A DNA stretch of 55,823 nt from an uncultured Caryophanales bacterium (GCA_947302515.1 CAMYVT010000006.1:1-55823), one strand, 5' to 3'. Shown: positions 12,228 to 21,780, counted from the first letter of the stretch. Translations and numbers: made by a program. Notes: a model not told the origin generated them from the letters alone.

Positions 12228-14306
12228 ATGAAAAGAATAAAAAATGGAATTAATAAATTTGTTAAAAATATTAAGTCTAAGTATAAACGCGCAAAAGAAG
12301 ATCATGTAGTAAGAAAATACATGAAAGACAATGTTTTATTTATTGCTTTTGTAATTACAGGAGTATTAAATGCTACAGTATTAAGATTCTTTTGTATGCA
12401 TTCCATAGAGAATTATTTATCTTGGAAAGCAATATTAGCAGATACAGCCGTAGTTATAGCTATAGGTTCTTTGGGGTACCTTTTTAAACCCAAAAATAGA
12501 TTTGCTTACTTCTTTCTATGGAATATATTTCTAACAGGAATATGTATAGTAAATTCAGTATATTATACTTTCTATACTTCATTTGCATCAATCTCAATGT
12601 TATCATTAACACAATATATTGGAGATGTAGGAGATGCAGTAGTAGAAAATGTTCTACAATTAAAAGATATGATTTATGTTATAGGACCAATAGCATTATT
12701 AATAGTACATTTTAAATTAAAAAAGAAAAACCACTATAAAAAAGTAGATTTAAAATCAGAACGTAAAAAGAAAATGCTTCATACCTTATCATTTGCTGGA
12801 GTATTAGGTATTATTTTCTTAATTACTATGTCATCATTAGATGTATCAAGATTCTTTAAACAATGGAATAAAGAATATATTGTTATGAGATTTGGTATAT
12901 ATGTATATCAAGCAAATGATGTAGTATCAAGTATTCAACCTAAGATTAATTCAATGTTTGGCTATGATCAAGCACATAAAGAATTTACTGATTATTTTGC
13001 AGAAAAAGAAGAACCAACTACTAACGAATTTACTAATATGTTTAAAGGAAAAAATATTATTGTTATTCATGCAGAAAGTATGATGACTAATGCAATGAGT
13101 TATAACTTCAATGGAATACCAGTAACACCTAATCTTAATAAACTAGCAAAAGAAGGAATGTTCTTTAATAATTTCTATTCACAAGTAAGTGTTGGTACAA
13201 GTAGTGATTCAGAATTAACATATAATACATCATTAATGCCTACAAAGAGTGGTACAGCATTTGTATCATACTCAGATAGAACATTTAATACAGTACCAAA
13301 AATGTTAAAAGAACAAGGTTATTATACATTCAGTATGCATGCTAATAATGCAGACTTCTGGAATAGAAGAAATATGTATAATAGTTTTGGTTATGATAGA
13401 TTTTATAGTAAAGCAGATTATGTAGTTGAAAAAGAAAATGTTATAGGTTTAGGTCTATCAGATAAAGAATTCTTTAAACAATCAATTGAAAAATTAAAAG
13501 AAATAAATAATGAACATGAACACTGGTATGGATTAATGATTATGCTATCAAATCATACTCCATTCTCAGATGTAGAACACTATGGAGAGTATAATGTAGA
13601 TCTTCAGACAACAGTTTTAAATGATACTGGAGAACCAGAAACAGTAACATATCCATTTATGGAAGGTACAAAATTAGGTAATTACTTTAAATCACTTCAT
13701 TATGCAGATAGTGCTTTAGGAGAATTAATGACTGGCTTAGATGAAACAGGATTATTAGAAAACACAGTAATTGTTTTATATGGAGATCATGATGCAAGAT
13801 TGCCTAAGAAAGATTATAATAGGTTACAGAACTATAATACAGAAACCCATGAAATAAGAGATGAATCAGATGAATTATATCAAGAGTATGACTATTATCA
13901 ATATGAAATGGGCAGAAAAGTACCATTCATAATATGGACAAAAGATCTAGCAGGAACAAATTATAATACAACATATGATTATGTAATGGGTATGTATGAT
14001 GTTGCTCCTACATTAGGTAATATGTTTGGATTTAATAATAAATATGCATTAGGACATGATATATTTAGTATTAGAGATAAAAATATAGTAGTATTCCCTA
14101 ATGGAAACTGGGTAAATACTTATGTATATTACAATAGTCAAAAAGGAGAGTATCTACCACTTACAGAACAACCAATTACAGAAGAAGATATAACTAATAA
14201 TACAGAATATGCAAATAAATTATTAGATGTATCAAATAATATCATAGTTTTTGATTTATTAAATCCAGAAAAGAATACAACATTAGTAGAGGAGGCTAGT
14301 AAATAA
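12228..14306 (+). CDS. LTA-synthase-family sulfatase (phosphoglycerol transferase type)
   Basis: Membrane enzyme that in related bacteria polymerises glycerol-phosphate from phosphatidylglycerol on the outer face to make lipoteichoic acid, or adds phosphoglycerol to surface glycans. About five N-terminal membrane segments (residues 25-210) precede an extracellular alkaline-phosphatase-fold domain. Key residues align with LtaS: E283 (HAESM), catalytic T324 (GTSSDSE, equivalent to Thr300 of S. aureus) and D520/H521 (YGDHD). 692 residues, near LtaS length. It has its own strong promoter, and the next gene starts in its stop codon. Which product it makes (LTA polymer, primer or glycan decoration) cannot be told from sequence. 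Confidence 0.9.
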   Translation: MKRIKNGINKFVKNIKSKYKRAKEDHVVRKYMKDNVLFIAFVITGVLNATVLRFFCMHSIENYLSWKAILADTAVVIAIGSLGYLFKPKNRFAYFFLWNIFLTGICIVNSVYYTFYTSFASISMLSLTQYIGDVGDAVVENVLQLKDMIYVIGPIALLIVHFKLKKKNHYKKVDLKSERKKKMLHTLSFAGVLGIIFLITMSSLDVSRFFKQWNKEYIVMRFGIYVYQANDVVSSIQPKINSMFGYDQAHKEFTDYFAEKEEPTTNEFTNMFKGKNIIVIHAESMMTNAMSYNFNGIPVTPNLNKLAKEGMFFNNFYSQVSVGTSSDSELTYNTSLMPTKSGTAFVSYSDRTFNTVPKMLKEQGYYTFSMHANNADFWNRRNMYNSFGYDRFYSKADYVVEKENVIGLGLSDKEFFKQSIEKLKEINNEHEHWYGLMIMLSNHTPFSDVEHYGEYNVDLQTTVLNDTGEPETVTYPFMEGTKLGNYFKSLHYADSALGELMTGLDETGLLENTVIVLYGDHDARLPKKDYNRLQNYNTETHEIRDESDELYQEYDYYQYEMGRKVPFIIWTKDLAGTNYNTTYDYVMGMYDVAPTLGNMFGFNNKYALGHDIFSIRDKNIVVFPNGNWVNTYVYYNSQKGEYLPLTEQPITEEDITNNTEYANKLLDVSNNIIVFDLLNPEKNTTLVEEASK

Positions 14307-14935
14307 TGAAATTAAAAAAGAAAGCAAAAAAAACAATCATTGCCATAGTAATTGTACTATTATTAGGCTTATTAGGATTTGTAGTATATAAGTACTATAA
14401 TACTTCAGGTAATGAAGTAAAAGAAGCAAAAATACTAAGTCAAATAGATAAATATGGTTATAAATTAAAAGAGAATAAAACAAAAGCATATAAAGATATG
14501 TTTAAAGAATTAGAAGATATCTTAAATGCTGATAAAGTAGATGAAGAAGCCTATGTTAAAAAGATATCAGAAATGTTTGTTTATGACTTCTATTCTTTAG
14601 ATGATAAAGATGCTAAAACAGATGTAGGAGGAGTAGATTTTGTATATTCTAAAGTATTAGAAAACTTCTTACAAAACGCTCAAAATACATATTATAAATA
14701 TGTAGAAAGTAATATTTATAATAATCGTAATCAAAAATTACCAATAGTAAAAGATATAGAGATAACAGAATTAACAACTAAACCATTTGCTTATGGTAAT
14801 GAAACAGATGAAAAAGCTTATGAAGTATCAGTAAAATGGGATTATACAGATCCAGATTTTTCTACATATCAAAAAGATGCAAAATTAATATTCATACACG
14901 ATGATATAAAATTAAGTTTAGTAGAACTACAATAG
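14306..14935 (+). CDS. Membrane-anchored partner of the LTA-synthase-like gene, unknown family
   Basis: 209 residues: very basic N-terminus, one membrane segment (about 10-28), then a soluble outside domain with no cysteine. Helical first half (KAYKDMFKELEDIL) and beta-rich second half (KAYEVSVKWDYTDPDF), perhaps an NTF2-like fold; I do not recognise the family. Its ATG overlaps the stop of the sulfatase gene by one base (TAATG) and GGAGG lies just upstream, so the two are translationally coupled. A role in binding or regulating the sulfatase is likely from this coupling but unproven. Confidence 0.72.
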   Translation: MKLKKKAKKTIIAIVIVLLLGLLGFVVYKYYNTSGNEVKEAKILSQIDKYGYKLKENKTKAYKDMFKELEDILNADKVDEEAYVKKISEMFVYDFYSLDDKDAKTDVGGVDFVYSKVLENFLQNAQNTYYKYVESNIYNNRNQKLPIVKDIEITELTTKPFAYGNETDEKAYEVSVKWDYTDPDFSTYQKDAKLIFIHDDIKLSLVELQ

Positions 14936-14948
14936 TAGTTCTTTTTTA
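14923..14948 (+). terminator. Terminator of the sulfatase operon
   Basis: Stem AGAACTAC (14923-14930), loop AATA, stem GTAGTTCT (14935-14942), then six T. The left arm lies in the last codons of the 14306 gene. Confidence 0.87.
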
Positions 14949-14960
14949 TATATGACAAAA

Positions 14961-14976
14961 TGTAAAAATATGTAAT
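14961..14976 (+). promoter_or_regulatory. Direct repeat TGTAAA-N4-TGTAAT, possible response-regulator box
   Basis: Two TGTAAH half-sites with a 10-base period, 68 bases before the surface-protein start at 15044. It resembles a WalR/YycF box (TGTWAH-N5-TGTWAH) but is one base shorter in period. A matching pair lies upstream of the glucosaminidase gene (18133). A weak -10 (TATGAT, 15012-15017) without a -35 follows. Half-sites like this also arise by chance in AT-rich DNA. Confidence 0.3.
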
Positions 14977-15043
14977 TTAATTAATAATTATATAGTATTT
15001 GGTATTTCTACTATGATAAAATAATAATATGGTAGGTGATCAT

Positions 15044-16048
15044 ATGAGAAAAAAGAAAAGTTCACTAATAATAGTTATAATACTTTTGGTATTATTTTTA
15101 GGCTTAGGATATGCTTACTTAACAACAACTTTAAATATAAATGGTACTACTGATGTAGATTCTAATACATGGAATATTTATTGGGATAATGTTCAAGTAA
15201 CAAGTGGATCAGTTACAGGAACACAAGTTACTCAGATGCCAACAATAGATACAAATAAAACTACAGTATCATTTCAAATAAGGCTAAAAGAGCCTGGAGA
15301 ATATTATGAGTTTACTGTTGATGCAACAAATGATGGTACTATTGATGCAATGATTGATACAATAACAAAGACAAACAATATACCGGATTATTTATATTAT
15401 ATTGTTACATATGAAGATGGAATTGAAATTGAGCAAAATCAATTATTAAAGGCTAATACTACTGAAACATATAAAGTAAGAGTAGAATATAGAACAAATA
15501 TTAATCCTAATCAGTTACCATCTACAGCTCAATCACTTAATCTTTCATTTTCAGTAACTTATATTCAAGCAGATGCTAATTCATCACCTCCAAGAATAAC
15601 ATTATTTACATATAATAATTCATTACCAATAGGTCAAAGCATAACTTCACAGGAACCAACATATAATACGTATCAAGAAGTAATGGCAGCAAAAGGTTTT
15701 CCAATGTTTTTAAAACATGTTGTTTCAAACAACGTCCCTTTAAAAGTATATTTAGGTTTTGAGCATAATGGCAGAGACTATTACATTCAACCTGATCCTG
15801 AAGGAATGTATTATGAATCAAACAAACAGATTCTAAAAGAAGCTTTTGGAGAAGAATATTGCTCAGAATGGTCTGATTCATATTATCCATTATCATATAC
15901 TTGCGTATATCCACCAGGAGATTATACAATTGCAGTACACGCAAGAATAAATGGAACTGTAGAAGCATATTCCGGAGGGCAATGCTGCTATATCTATGGA
16001 GAACATTATGGGTCAACGTATTTAGGTGGCTGTGGTATGTCAAGCTAA
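15044..16048 (+). CDS. TasA/camelysin-like surface protein, paralogue of the gene at 4171
   Basis: Predicted exported surface protein of 334 residues. ATG 15044 is preferred because AGGTGAT (15034-15040) precedes it. The basic, hydrophobic leader ends in GLGYAYL. Residues up to about 175 closely follow the protein encoded at 4171 (TWNIYWDNVQVTSGSV against SWNVYWDNVQVTTGSV; YYEFTVDATNDGTIDAMI), but the C-terminal half is unrelated to it. That half is Tyr/Gly-rich, has six cysteines, including CC and a final GGCGMSS, and may form disulfides or bind the wall. The two genes form a mosaic family with a constant N-terminal module and a variable outer part. Single-gene unit ended by a palindromic terminator shared with the opposing LCP gene. 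Confidence 0.75.
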   Translation: MRKKKSSLIIVIILLVLFLGLGYAYLTTTLNINGTTDVDSNTWNIYWDNVQVTSGSVTGTQVTQMPTIDTNKTTVSFQIRLKEPGEYYEFTVDATNDGTIDAMIDTITKTNNIPDYLYYIVTYEDGIEIEQNQLLKANTTETYKVRVEYRTNINPNQLPSTAQSLNLSFSVTYIQADANSSPPRITLFTYNNSLPIGQSITSQEPTYNTYQEVMAAKGFPMFLKHVVSNNVPLKVYLGFEHNGRDYYIQPDPEGMYYESNKQILKEAFGEEYCSEWSDSYYPLSYTCVYPPGDYTIAVHARINGTVEAYSGGQCCYIYGEHYGSTYLGGCGMSS

Positions 16049-16050
16049 AA

Positions 16051-16080
16051 AAAGAATGCTAATTAGCATTCTTTTATTTT
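16051..16080. terminator. Bidirectional terminator between convergent genes
   Basis: Perfect 24-bp palindrome AAAGAATGCTAA/TTAGCATTCTTT (16051-16074) flanked by A-run and T-run, between the plus-strand surface gene and the minus-strand LCP gene. Confidence 0.88.
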
Positions 16081-18028
16081 ATTCATTATTCTCATCAGGC
16101 TCAGGTTCAGTAGTTGGTTCAGGTGAAGGGCTTGGTGTAGGATCTACTTCTTCACAATCTTCTCCATCTTCACATTTTTCATCTTTATTGTCTTTATCAT
16201 CATCTTTATCTTTGTCTTTATCTTTTTTATCTCCTGATAATGTTAATGTAAGGCTACCTTTCATTAAATCAATACGTTTTTTAGCAGGTTCACTTTGTTC
16301 AACTACTGTACCACTTGTACCTTTAAATACACAAGTGATTCCATATTGACTACAAGTCTTTCTAGCAATTTCTTCAGTATCTCCAGTAAAGTCTGGTAGT
16401 AATTTATAACTATTAGTATTTCTATAAGGACCTTCTCCAATAACAGTCTTTTCATAAGGATTATTAATAGAGAAATGGAATTCTTTAATATCTTTATGAT
16501 TAATCTTTTCTAGATTAATATTCATTGCTTCAATAATATCATCACGACTACTTGTATTAGGAATATAATCCCATAATACCATTCTAGCTCTTTCATCATA
16601 AATCATTTGTCCAGTACCATCTAAGTATAATTGTTGTATTGTTACTAAATCAGCATCATCACTACTTAAACTTCTTTTAACAATATCTTTTCCAACATTA
16701 TAGAAAGATAATATTTGTTTAGTGGTTAAGTTAGTATCAACACTATTAGATACAGTATCAAATATAGTCATAAATGTCTTAACATCTTTAATTTCCTTCA
16801 TCTTATTAACAAGAGCCATAATAATTTCTTGTTGATGTTTAGCGCGCCCAAAGTCTCCATTTTGTAAAGATTTACGGTCTCTTGCAAAAACTAAAGCTTG
16901 TTCACCAGTAAGTACTTGTCTTCCTGGATTAATACATAATTTATTAGTTCTAGAAGAATCATCAGTACATAATTGTTGTGGAACATCAACTTCAACTCCA
17001 CCAACAGAATCTACTAATTTAACAAGACCTTTAAAGTTAATCTTTGCATAATAATCAATATTAATATTAAAGTAATCTTCAATAGTATTAATCATACAGT
17101 CATTTCCATATCCAGCAGCATGAGTAATCTTATTTTCAGGATGACCACTCCAACAAGAAATAGGAACATAACTATCTCTAGGAATAGATAACATTGTAGC
17201 ATTTAATGTTTTAGGATTAAAAGTTACTAGAATTAATGTATCACCATTAGCAACAGCATTCTTTTCAAGTACTTCATCAGTAGAATCAATTCCCATTAAT
17301 AATATAGTAAATGGTTCAGTAACACTCTTGCCAGAAGAAGCAGTTTCAACAGTAGAAACATGAGCTTTTTTCATAGTTTTACTTGCTTCACCAATTACTT
17401 TAGTATCAGTTTCTATATTTTCATAACCAGTAATATTAGAAAACATTGCTACATAACCGCTAGGAACAAACATACCACTAATTTCTTTAGCATATAAATC
17501 AGCAAGCATAGAAGTATAATCTTCATATTCAACTATCTCATTATAATCCTGTAATTTATATTTTTTAATCATTTCATTAGGAATAATATATCCATCAGGG
17601 TTCTTCTCATCATTTAACATACCAATAGTTAAATCGCTAGCAGTCTTAATATCATCATTTTGATTAGAACTAAGTACTACTAAATAAGAAGTATAAGTAA
17701 CTTCACTCTTATTAACGTTACTAATCTTACCATAAACATAATTAAGTGAATATGCTATTCCAAAACATATTAAAGCATAAATAATTAACCAAAATATAAA
17801 TAATACTTTATGAGGTTTCTTCTTAGTCTTACCTAATAGTATTCTTCTAGTCTTTAATATCAGTCTAAGATCATATAAACCAATAAGCCCCATAACAATA
17901 TAACGTATAACCGTTTCAATTCCATCAAATAATAATATCTCATAAATGGCTAAGCCACTAGTAACTAATGCAATGATTAAAAATAAAATCATAAGTTTAT
18001 GAGAAATTTTGTGTTCTTTTCTAGCCAT
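16079..18028 (-). CDS. LCP-family (LytR-CpsA-Psr) protein with a C-terminal PASTA-like domain
   Basis: LCP enzymes transfer teichoic acids, capsules or other polyprenyl-linked glycans onto peptidoglycan outside the cell. Order: three membrane segments (residues about 12-110), a region resembling a substrate-binding-protein lobe (SYLVVLSSNQNDDIKTASDL...), the LCP domain with its Asp/Arg motifs (SIPRDSYVP, NKITHAAGYG, FARDRKSLQNGDFGRAKHQQ), then LPDFTGDTEEIARK...GTVVEQSEPAKK, which fits one PASTA domain, and a charged Asp/Lys tail with PTPSPSPEP. Start ATG 18028 is 6 bases after GGAGG; the ATG at 18034 abuts it. Next to the glycan locus it is a good candidate for attaching that polymer to the wall. 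Confidence 0.88.
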   Translation of the reverse strand: MARKEHKISHKLMILFLIIALVTSGLAIYEILLFDGIETVIRYIVMGLIGLYDLRLILKTRRILLGKTKKKPHKVLFIFWLIIYALICFGIAYSLNYVYGKISNVNKSEVTYTSYLVVLSSNQNDDIKTASDLTIGMLNDEKNPDGYIIPNEMIKKYKLQDYNEIVEYEDYTSMLADLYAKEISGMFVPSGYVAMFSNITGYENIETDTKVIGEASKTMKKAHVSTVETASSGKSVTEPFTILLMGIDSTDEVLEKNAVANGDTLILVTFNPKTLNATMLSIPRDSYVPISCWSGHPENKITHAAGYGNDCMINTIEDYFNINIDYYAKINFKGLVKLVDSVGGVEVDVPQQLCTDDSSRTNKLCINPGRQVLTGEQALVFARDRKSLQNGDFGRAKHQQEIIMALVNKMKEIKDVKTFMTIFDTVSNSVDTNLTTKQILSFYNVGKDIVKRSLSSDDADLVTIQQLYLDGTGQMIYDERARMVLWDYIPNTSSRDDIIEAMNINLEKINHKDIKEFHFSINNPYEKTVIGEGPYRNTNSYKLLPDFTGDTEEIARKTCSQYGITCVFKGTSGTVVEQSEPAKKRIDLMKGSLTLTLSGDKKDKDKDKDDDKDNKDEKCEDGEDCEEVDPTPSPSPEPTTEPEPDENNE

Positions 18029-18065
18029 AATCATCCTCCATATAATATATTACATCACTTATAAA

Positions 18066-18094
18066 ATTATACCCGAAAAACACTTATTTTTCAA
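18066..18094 (-). promoter_or_regulatory. Promoter of the LCP gene
   Basis: On the minus strand TTGAAA (18094-18089), 17 bases, TATAAT (18071-18066), 38 bases before the ATG. Confidence 0.78.
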
Positions 18095-18132
18095 GCAATC
18101 ACCCAATATAAAAAAAATCAAGAAAAATGCTT

Positions 18133-18148
18133 TGTAAAATACTGTAAA
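18133..18148 (+). promoter_or_regulatory. Direct repeat TGTAAA-N4-TGTAAA in the divergent LCP/glucosaminidase spacer
   Basis: Two identical hexamers with a 10-base period, 47 bases upstream of the extended -10 of the glucosaminidase gene. It matches the pair at 14961 and resembles a WalR-type box with one base less between half-sites. Confidence 0.3.
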
Positions 18149-18192
18149 ACCTTTATTTTTCATACGATTTTATTCCTTTTCAAACCCTTAAC

Positions 18193-18201
18193 TGATATAA
18201 T
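18193..18201 (+). promoter_or_regulatory. Extended -10 of the glucosaminidase gene
   Basis: TGATATAAT at 18193-18201, with only a weak TTCCTT at the -35 place, which would suit an activated promoter. Confidence 0.6.
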
Positions 18202-18228
18202 ATATGTATAGAATAGGAGGTATGTGCA

Positions 18229-21200
18229 GTGAAAAAGAAATTATTGTTGTTAACAGTACTTTTTACATGCTTATTTACATGCAAAAATGTATATGCCTTT
18301 GACATTAACAATTATAGATATAAATCATTATGTGGAAACTATGAAGTAGCAGGTTTTCATTCAGATGGAGTAATAGATCCAGTAAAATGTTTTGGGACTT
18401 TTGAAGAAGCCAGAACTTTTATGAGAAATAATGGAGCTTATGATTTAGCAATCTTAACAAAAGTAAATGGTCAAAATAAAATAATAGATGCTAATATGGC
18501 TCTTGTAGATTTAACAGTAAATAATAATCAATTGACATATTATTATGAAAATAGTGAATTAACTTCACGTCAATACACATATATGGATAATCGTTCTTCA
18601 TATGGAGGTGTAGATGCAGGATTACTTGATACAGGATGGTCTAATGCTAAAGGAAAATGGGTAGCTCAAGTAAGAATTGGTAATTTTACTGGATGGATTC
18701 CAAGTGAAGCATATGAGATAGTTCCATTAACATGGTTAAAATCATATAGTTATTATAATGTAACAAATGATTATATTAGACATGTATATGTATCAAAGAT
18801 TCAAAATGATTTTAATATAACTGGAGGAAACACTATTGGACCAAAACCAGAAATGCTAAGTCCAGGAACATATTTCAGTTATGATGGACATTATTTCTAT
18901 GATCAATTAGAAAAACTAATGATAGATTATAAGAATAATACTCATATGAATGCTGTTAATAAGAACAATCCATATTATAACTATTATATGTATTTATCAA
19001 ATCATACAAAAACAGCATATTCTAGTGTTAATATAGATGAATATATTAGAAATAATATGGGATATAACAGAGATGTCTATGGACATAAAGCTTCAGAAAA
19101 AACATCAAGATTATATGGTTCAGGAACTTTCTTCTATTATGCTCAACAAAAATATGGAGTAAATGCTATTCTATCATTAAGTTTAAGCAGAAATGAAACA
19201 GGTAATGGTAGAAGTTACTTAGCAATAAATAAAAATAATGGATTTGGCCTAAATGCAGTAGATTCTAATCCAATTAATGGGGCTAACTGGTATGCAACGT
19301 TTGGAAGTAGTATTGTAGGATATGCAAATAAATGGATTACTTATGGTTTTGCTCATCCAAGAGACTGGAGATATTTTGGTCCTCAATTTGGAGATAAAAT
19401 GATAGGTATGAATGTTAAATATGCATCAGATACTTATTGGTCAGAAAAAATGGCAGCTAATTATTATAGTTTAGATAAAGCATTTGGATTACAAGATTAT
19501 AATCTATATCAATTAGGAGTAATAACTAGTAAAGCACAAGCTTATAGTGGACCATCTACTTCATCAAAATGGGTATATGAATATCCAGAAGCAGAAGATG
19601 CAGTAGTTATCTTAGGTGAAGAAAAAAGTGGTAATGAAACATGGTATAAAGTACAAAGTGATTTAAATATAGATGCTAACCATAATGAAATAACATCAGG
19701 TAACTACAACTGGAATGGTGTAGTCTATGTAAATGCAAAATATATTAAAAAGATTAATACAGCCAAATATGGTATTGTTAATCCAAAAGATATAACAGAT
19801 TATCAAAATAGTAATTATGAATATAACTTATATATTGAAAATACTGAATTCAAACCTAAAGTAGGTATTTCTACTAAGAGTACTGCTTACTATTATGATT
19901 CATCTTTAACATCACCAAAAGGACAAACATTATTAAAAGATAGATATGTAATGGTATATGCAGTAGCAACAGAAAATAATCAACCAGTATCATATTTAGT
20001 AACAAGTGATTATTTCTATGATCAAAAACATTGGGTAGATGCAAGTTCTATTAAATTAACAAATACATCCTATGGAAAAGTAACTGTAGACACTGATGAC
20101 AATCAATATACATGGGTTAACTATAATACAGAAGATAAAGCATACTCTAAAATAAGTGGATTATACACATATGCTTATGTACCAGTATTAGAAAAAGTAA
20201 CAGTAGGTAATGATGTATGGTATAAAGTACCAGTAAGCTTATCATCAAATGATAATGTTTATGGTTATACATTATCTAAATATAGTACCTATATAAGAAT
20301 AGATTTATCTACTCCAGTATCAGAATTACATCCACCAGTTATTACTGCAAAAGATAAAGAAATAACTGTAGGAGAAATATATGATCCTATGCTAGATGTA
20401 ACTGCCTGGGATAATGAAGATGGAGATATTACAAGTAAAATAATTATTACAAATAATACAACAAGTAATATTAAAGCAGGTAAATATATTATTACTTATC
20501 AAGTAACTGATAGTGATAATCAAACAACCGTTAGAACAATAAATATGGTTGTTAAAGAAAATGCTGCTCCAGTAATTAATGCAAGTAATAAAACAATAAA
20601 AGTAAATACTGAATTTAATGAATTACAAGATGTAACAGCAACTGATAAAGAAGATGGAGACTTAACAAGTAAAATAATAATTAAAGAAAATACTGTTAAT
20701 ACTAGTACTCCAGGAACATACAAAGTAATATATGAAGTAACAGATTCTAAAAATAAAACGACTACTAAAGAAATAACAGTAGTAGTAGAAAAAGAAGAAC
20801 AAGAAGAACCTGATACTCCAGATACACCATCTACTCCAGTAGGAGATATGTCTGAAGGAGAATTTAACTTAGAAGATTTATCATTTAATTCAGCAACAAA
20901 AGAATTTACTATTAGTGGTTATTTAATTATTAAGAATATTAATAATACTAATAAAACATATGAATTATTATTAAAAGATAAGAATAATAATAAGGAGTAT
21001 AAAATACCAATATCTTCATGGACTAAAGATACTCCATATGATATAGGAGTAGTAAATAATTATAATTATAATGATTCATGGTTTAAAGGAAAAATAGACT
21101 TTAGTAATATTCCTAATGGAGATTATGAATTATATATGACTGCATACAGTAATGGTAAATATACAACTCAAGTAATAGATAATTTCTTTGGATTAGATAT

Positions 21201-21756
21201 TGCTAAAAGAAATCAAGGAACTAATCATGGATATAACTTTAAAACAGTAACAGAATTATTAATTCAACCAGTAGAATTAGAGATAAGAGATGAATTAATA
21301 ACAACATCATCTTCTCCTACATATAGAACTATGGTTAATGAATTCGATACAATTAATTTCAAAAATAATAAGTTATATATGTTAGGTTTCTCATATAATT
21401 ATAAAGGTATTTATAGTACTCAATTGAGTATTACAAGAAAACTAATATTAGAAAATACTGAGACTTATAAAACATATTCATATGATTTAGGTAGTGTAGC
21501 AGGACCATTCAAAATAACTACACAAGATAATATGGATAAGACTTATGCCTGGTATGAAAAAGAAATAGATATTTCTAATTTAGAAAAAGGTAATTATAAA
21601 GTATTAGTATATACAAAAACAACTAATGCAGAAGACTATGGAGAATTAACTGATATGTTTGAATCATTAAATGAATCAGCAACTATAAGCAATAAAAAAT
21701 ATAATATAACTTATAATAAAGATAGATTAGATAGATTAGAAATATCAGTAAAATAA
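18229..21756 (+). CDS. Large secreted N-acetylglucosaminidase with SH3-like and DUF5011-like domains
   Basis: Predicted wall hydrolase cutting peptidoglycan glycan strands. It starts with GTG 18229, 8 bases after AGGAGG; the nearby ATG at 18222 is out of frame. Signal peptide residues 1-24 end in VYA. After an N-terminal region of about 200 residues comes a glucosaminidase domain (about 220-430) with the probable acid E323 in SRNETGNGRSYL. Then follow SH3-like segments (about 435-705, e.g. AYSGPSTSSKW...TWYKV), two DUF5011-type Ig-like domains (about 708-861; DxEDGDLTSKI pattern) and a C-terminal beta-rich part to 1175. No sortase motif or membrane anchor is seen. It diverges from the LCP gene and has a possible regulatory repeat upstream. 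Strong for the enzyme class, moderate for domain edges. Confidence 0.87.
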   Translation: MKKKLLLLTVLFTCLFTCKNVYAFDINNYRYKSLCGNYEVAGFHSDGVIDPVKCFGTFEEARTFMRNNGAYDLAILTKVNGQNKIIDANMALVDLTVNNNQLTYYYENSELTSRQYTYMDNRSSYGGVDAGLLDTGWSNAKGKWVAQVRIGNFTGWIPSEAYEIVPLTWLKSYSYYNVTNDYIRHVYVSKIQNDFNITGGNTIGPKPEMLSPGTYFSYDGHYFYDQLEKLMIDYKNNTHMNAVNKNNPYYNYYMYLSNHTKTAYSSVNIDEYIRNNMGYNRDVYGHKASEKTSRLYGSGTFFYYAQQKYGVNAILSLSLSRNETGNGRSYLAINKNNGFGLNAVDSNPINGANWYATFGSSIVGYANKWITYGFAHPRDWRYFGPQFGDKMIGMNVKYASDTYWSEKMAANYYSLDKAFGLQDYNLYQLGVITSKAQAYSGPSTSSKWVYEYPEAEDAVVILGEEKSGNETWYKVQSDLNIDANHNEITSGNYNWNGVVYVNAKYIKKINTAKYGIVNPKDITDYQNSNYEYNLYIENTEFKPKVGISTKSTAYYYDSSLTSPKGQTLLKDRYVMVYAVATENNQPVSYLVTSDYFYDQKHWVDASSIKLTNTSYGKVTVDTDDNQYTWVNYNTEDKAYSKISGLYTYAYVPVLEKVTVGNDVWYKVPVSLSSNDNVYGYTLSKYSTYIRIDLSTPVSELHPPVITAKDKEITVGEIYDPMLDVTAWDNEDGDITSKIIITNNTTSNIKAGKYIITYQVTDSDNQTTVRTINMVVKENAAPVINASNKTIKVNTEFNELQDVTATDKEDGDLTSKIIIKENTVNTSTPGTYKVIYEVTDSKNKTTTKEITVVVEKEEQEEPDTPDTPSTPVGDMSEGEFNLEDLSFNSATKEFTISGYLIIKNINNTNKTYELLLKDKNNNKEYKIPISSWTKDTPYDIGVVNNYNYNDSWFKGKIDFSNIPNGDYELYMTAYSNGKYTTQVIDNFFGLDIAKRNQGTNHGYNFKTVTELLIQPVELEIRDELITTSSSPTYRTMVNEFDTINFKNNKLYMLGFSYNYKGIYSTQLSITRKLILENTETYKTYSYDLGSVAGPFKITTQDNMDKTYAWYEKEIDISNLEKGNYKVLVYTKTTNAEDYGELTDMFESLNESATISNKKYNITYNKDRLDRLEISVK

Positions 21757-21780
21757 AAAGAAGGTTTAAACCTTCTTTTT
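21755..21780. terminator. Bidirectional terminator between glucosaminidase and PASTA genes
   Basis: Perfect 26-bp palindrome centred at 21767/21768: A-run, GAAGGTTTAAACCTTC, T-run. It serves both convergent genes. Confidence 0.88.

Noticed and set aside
15606..16349. Open frames antisense to the surface gene and the LCP gene
   Set aside because: They are complements of well-supported genes; the 16026 frame is a Ser-rich mirror of the acidic LCP tail.
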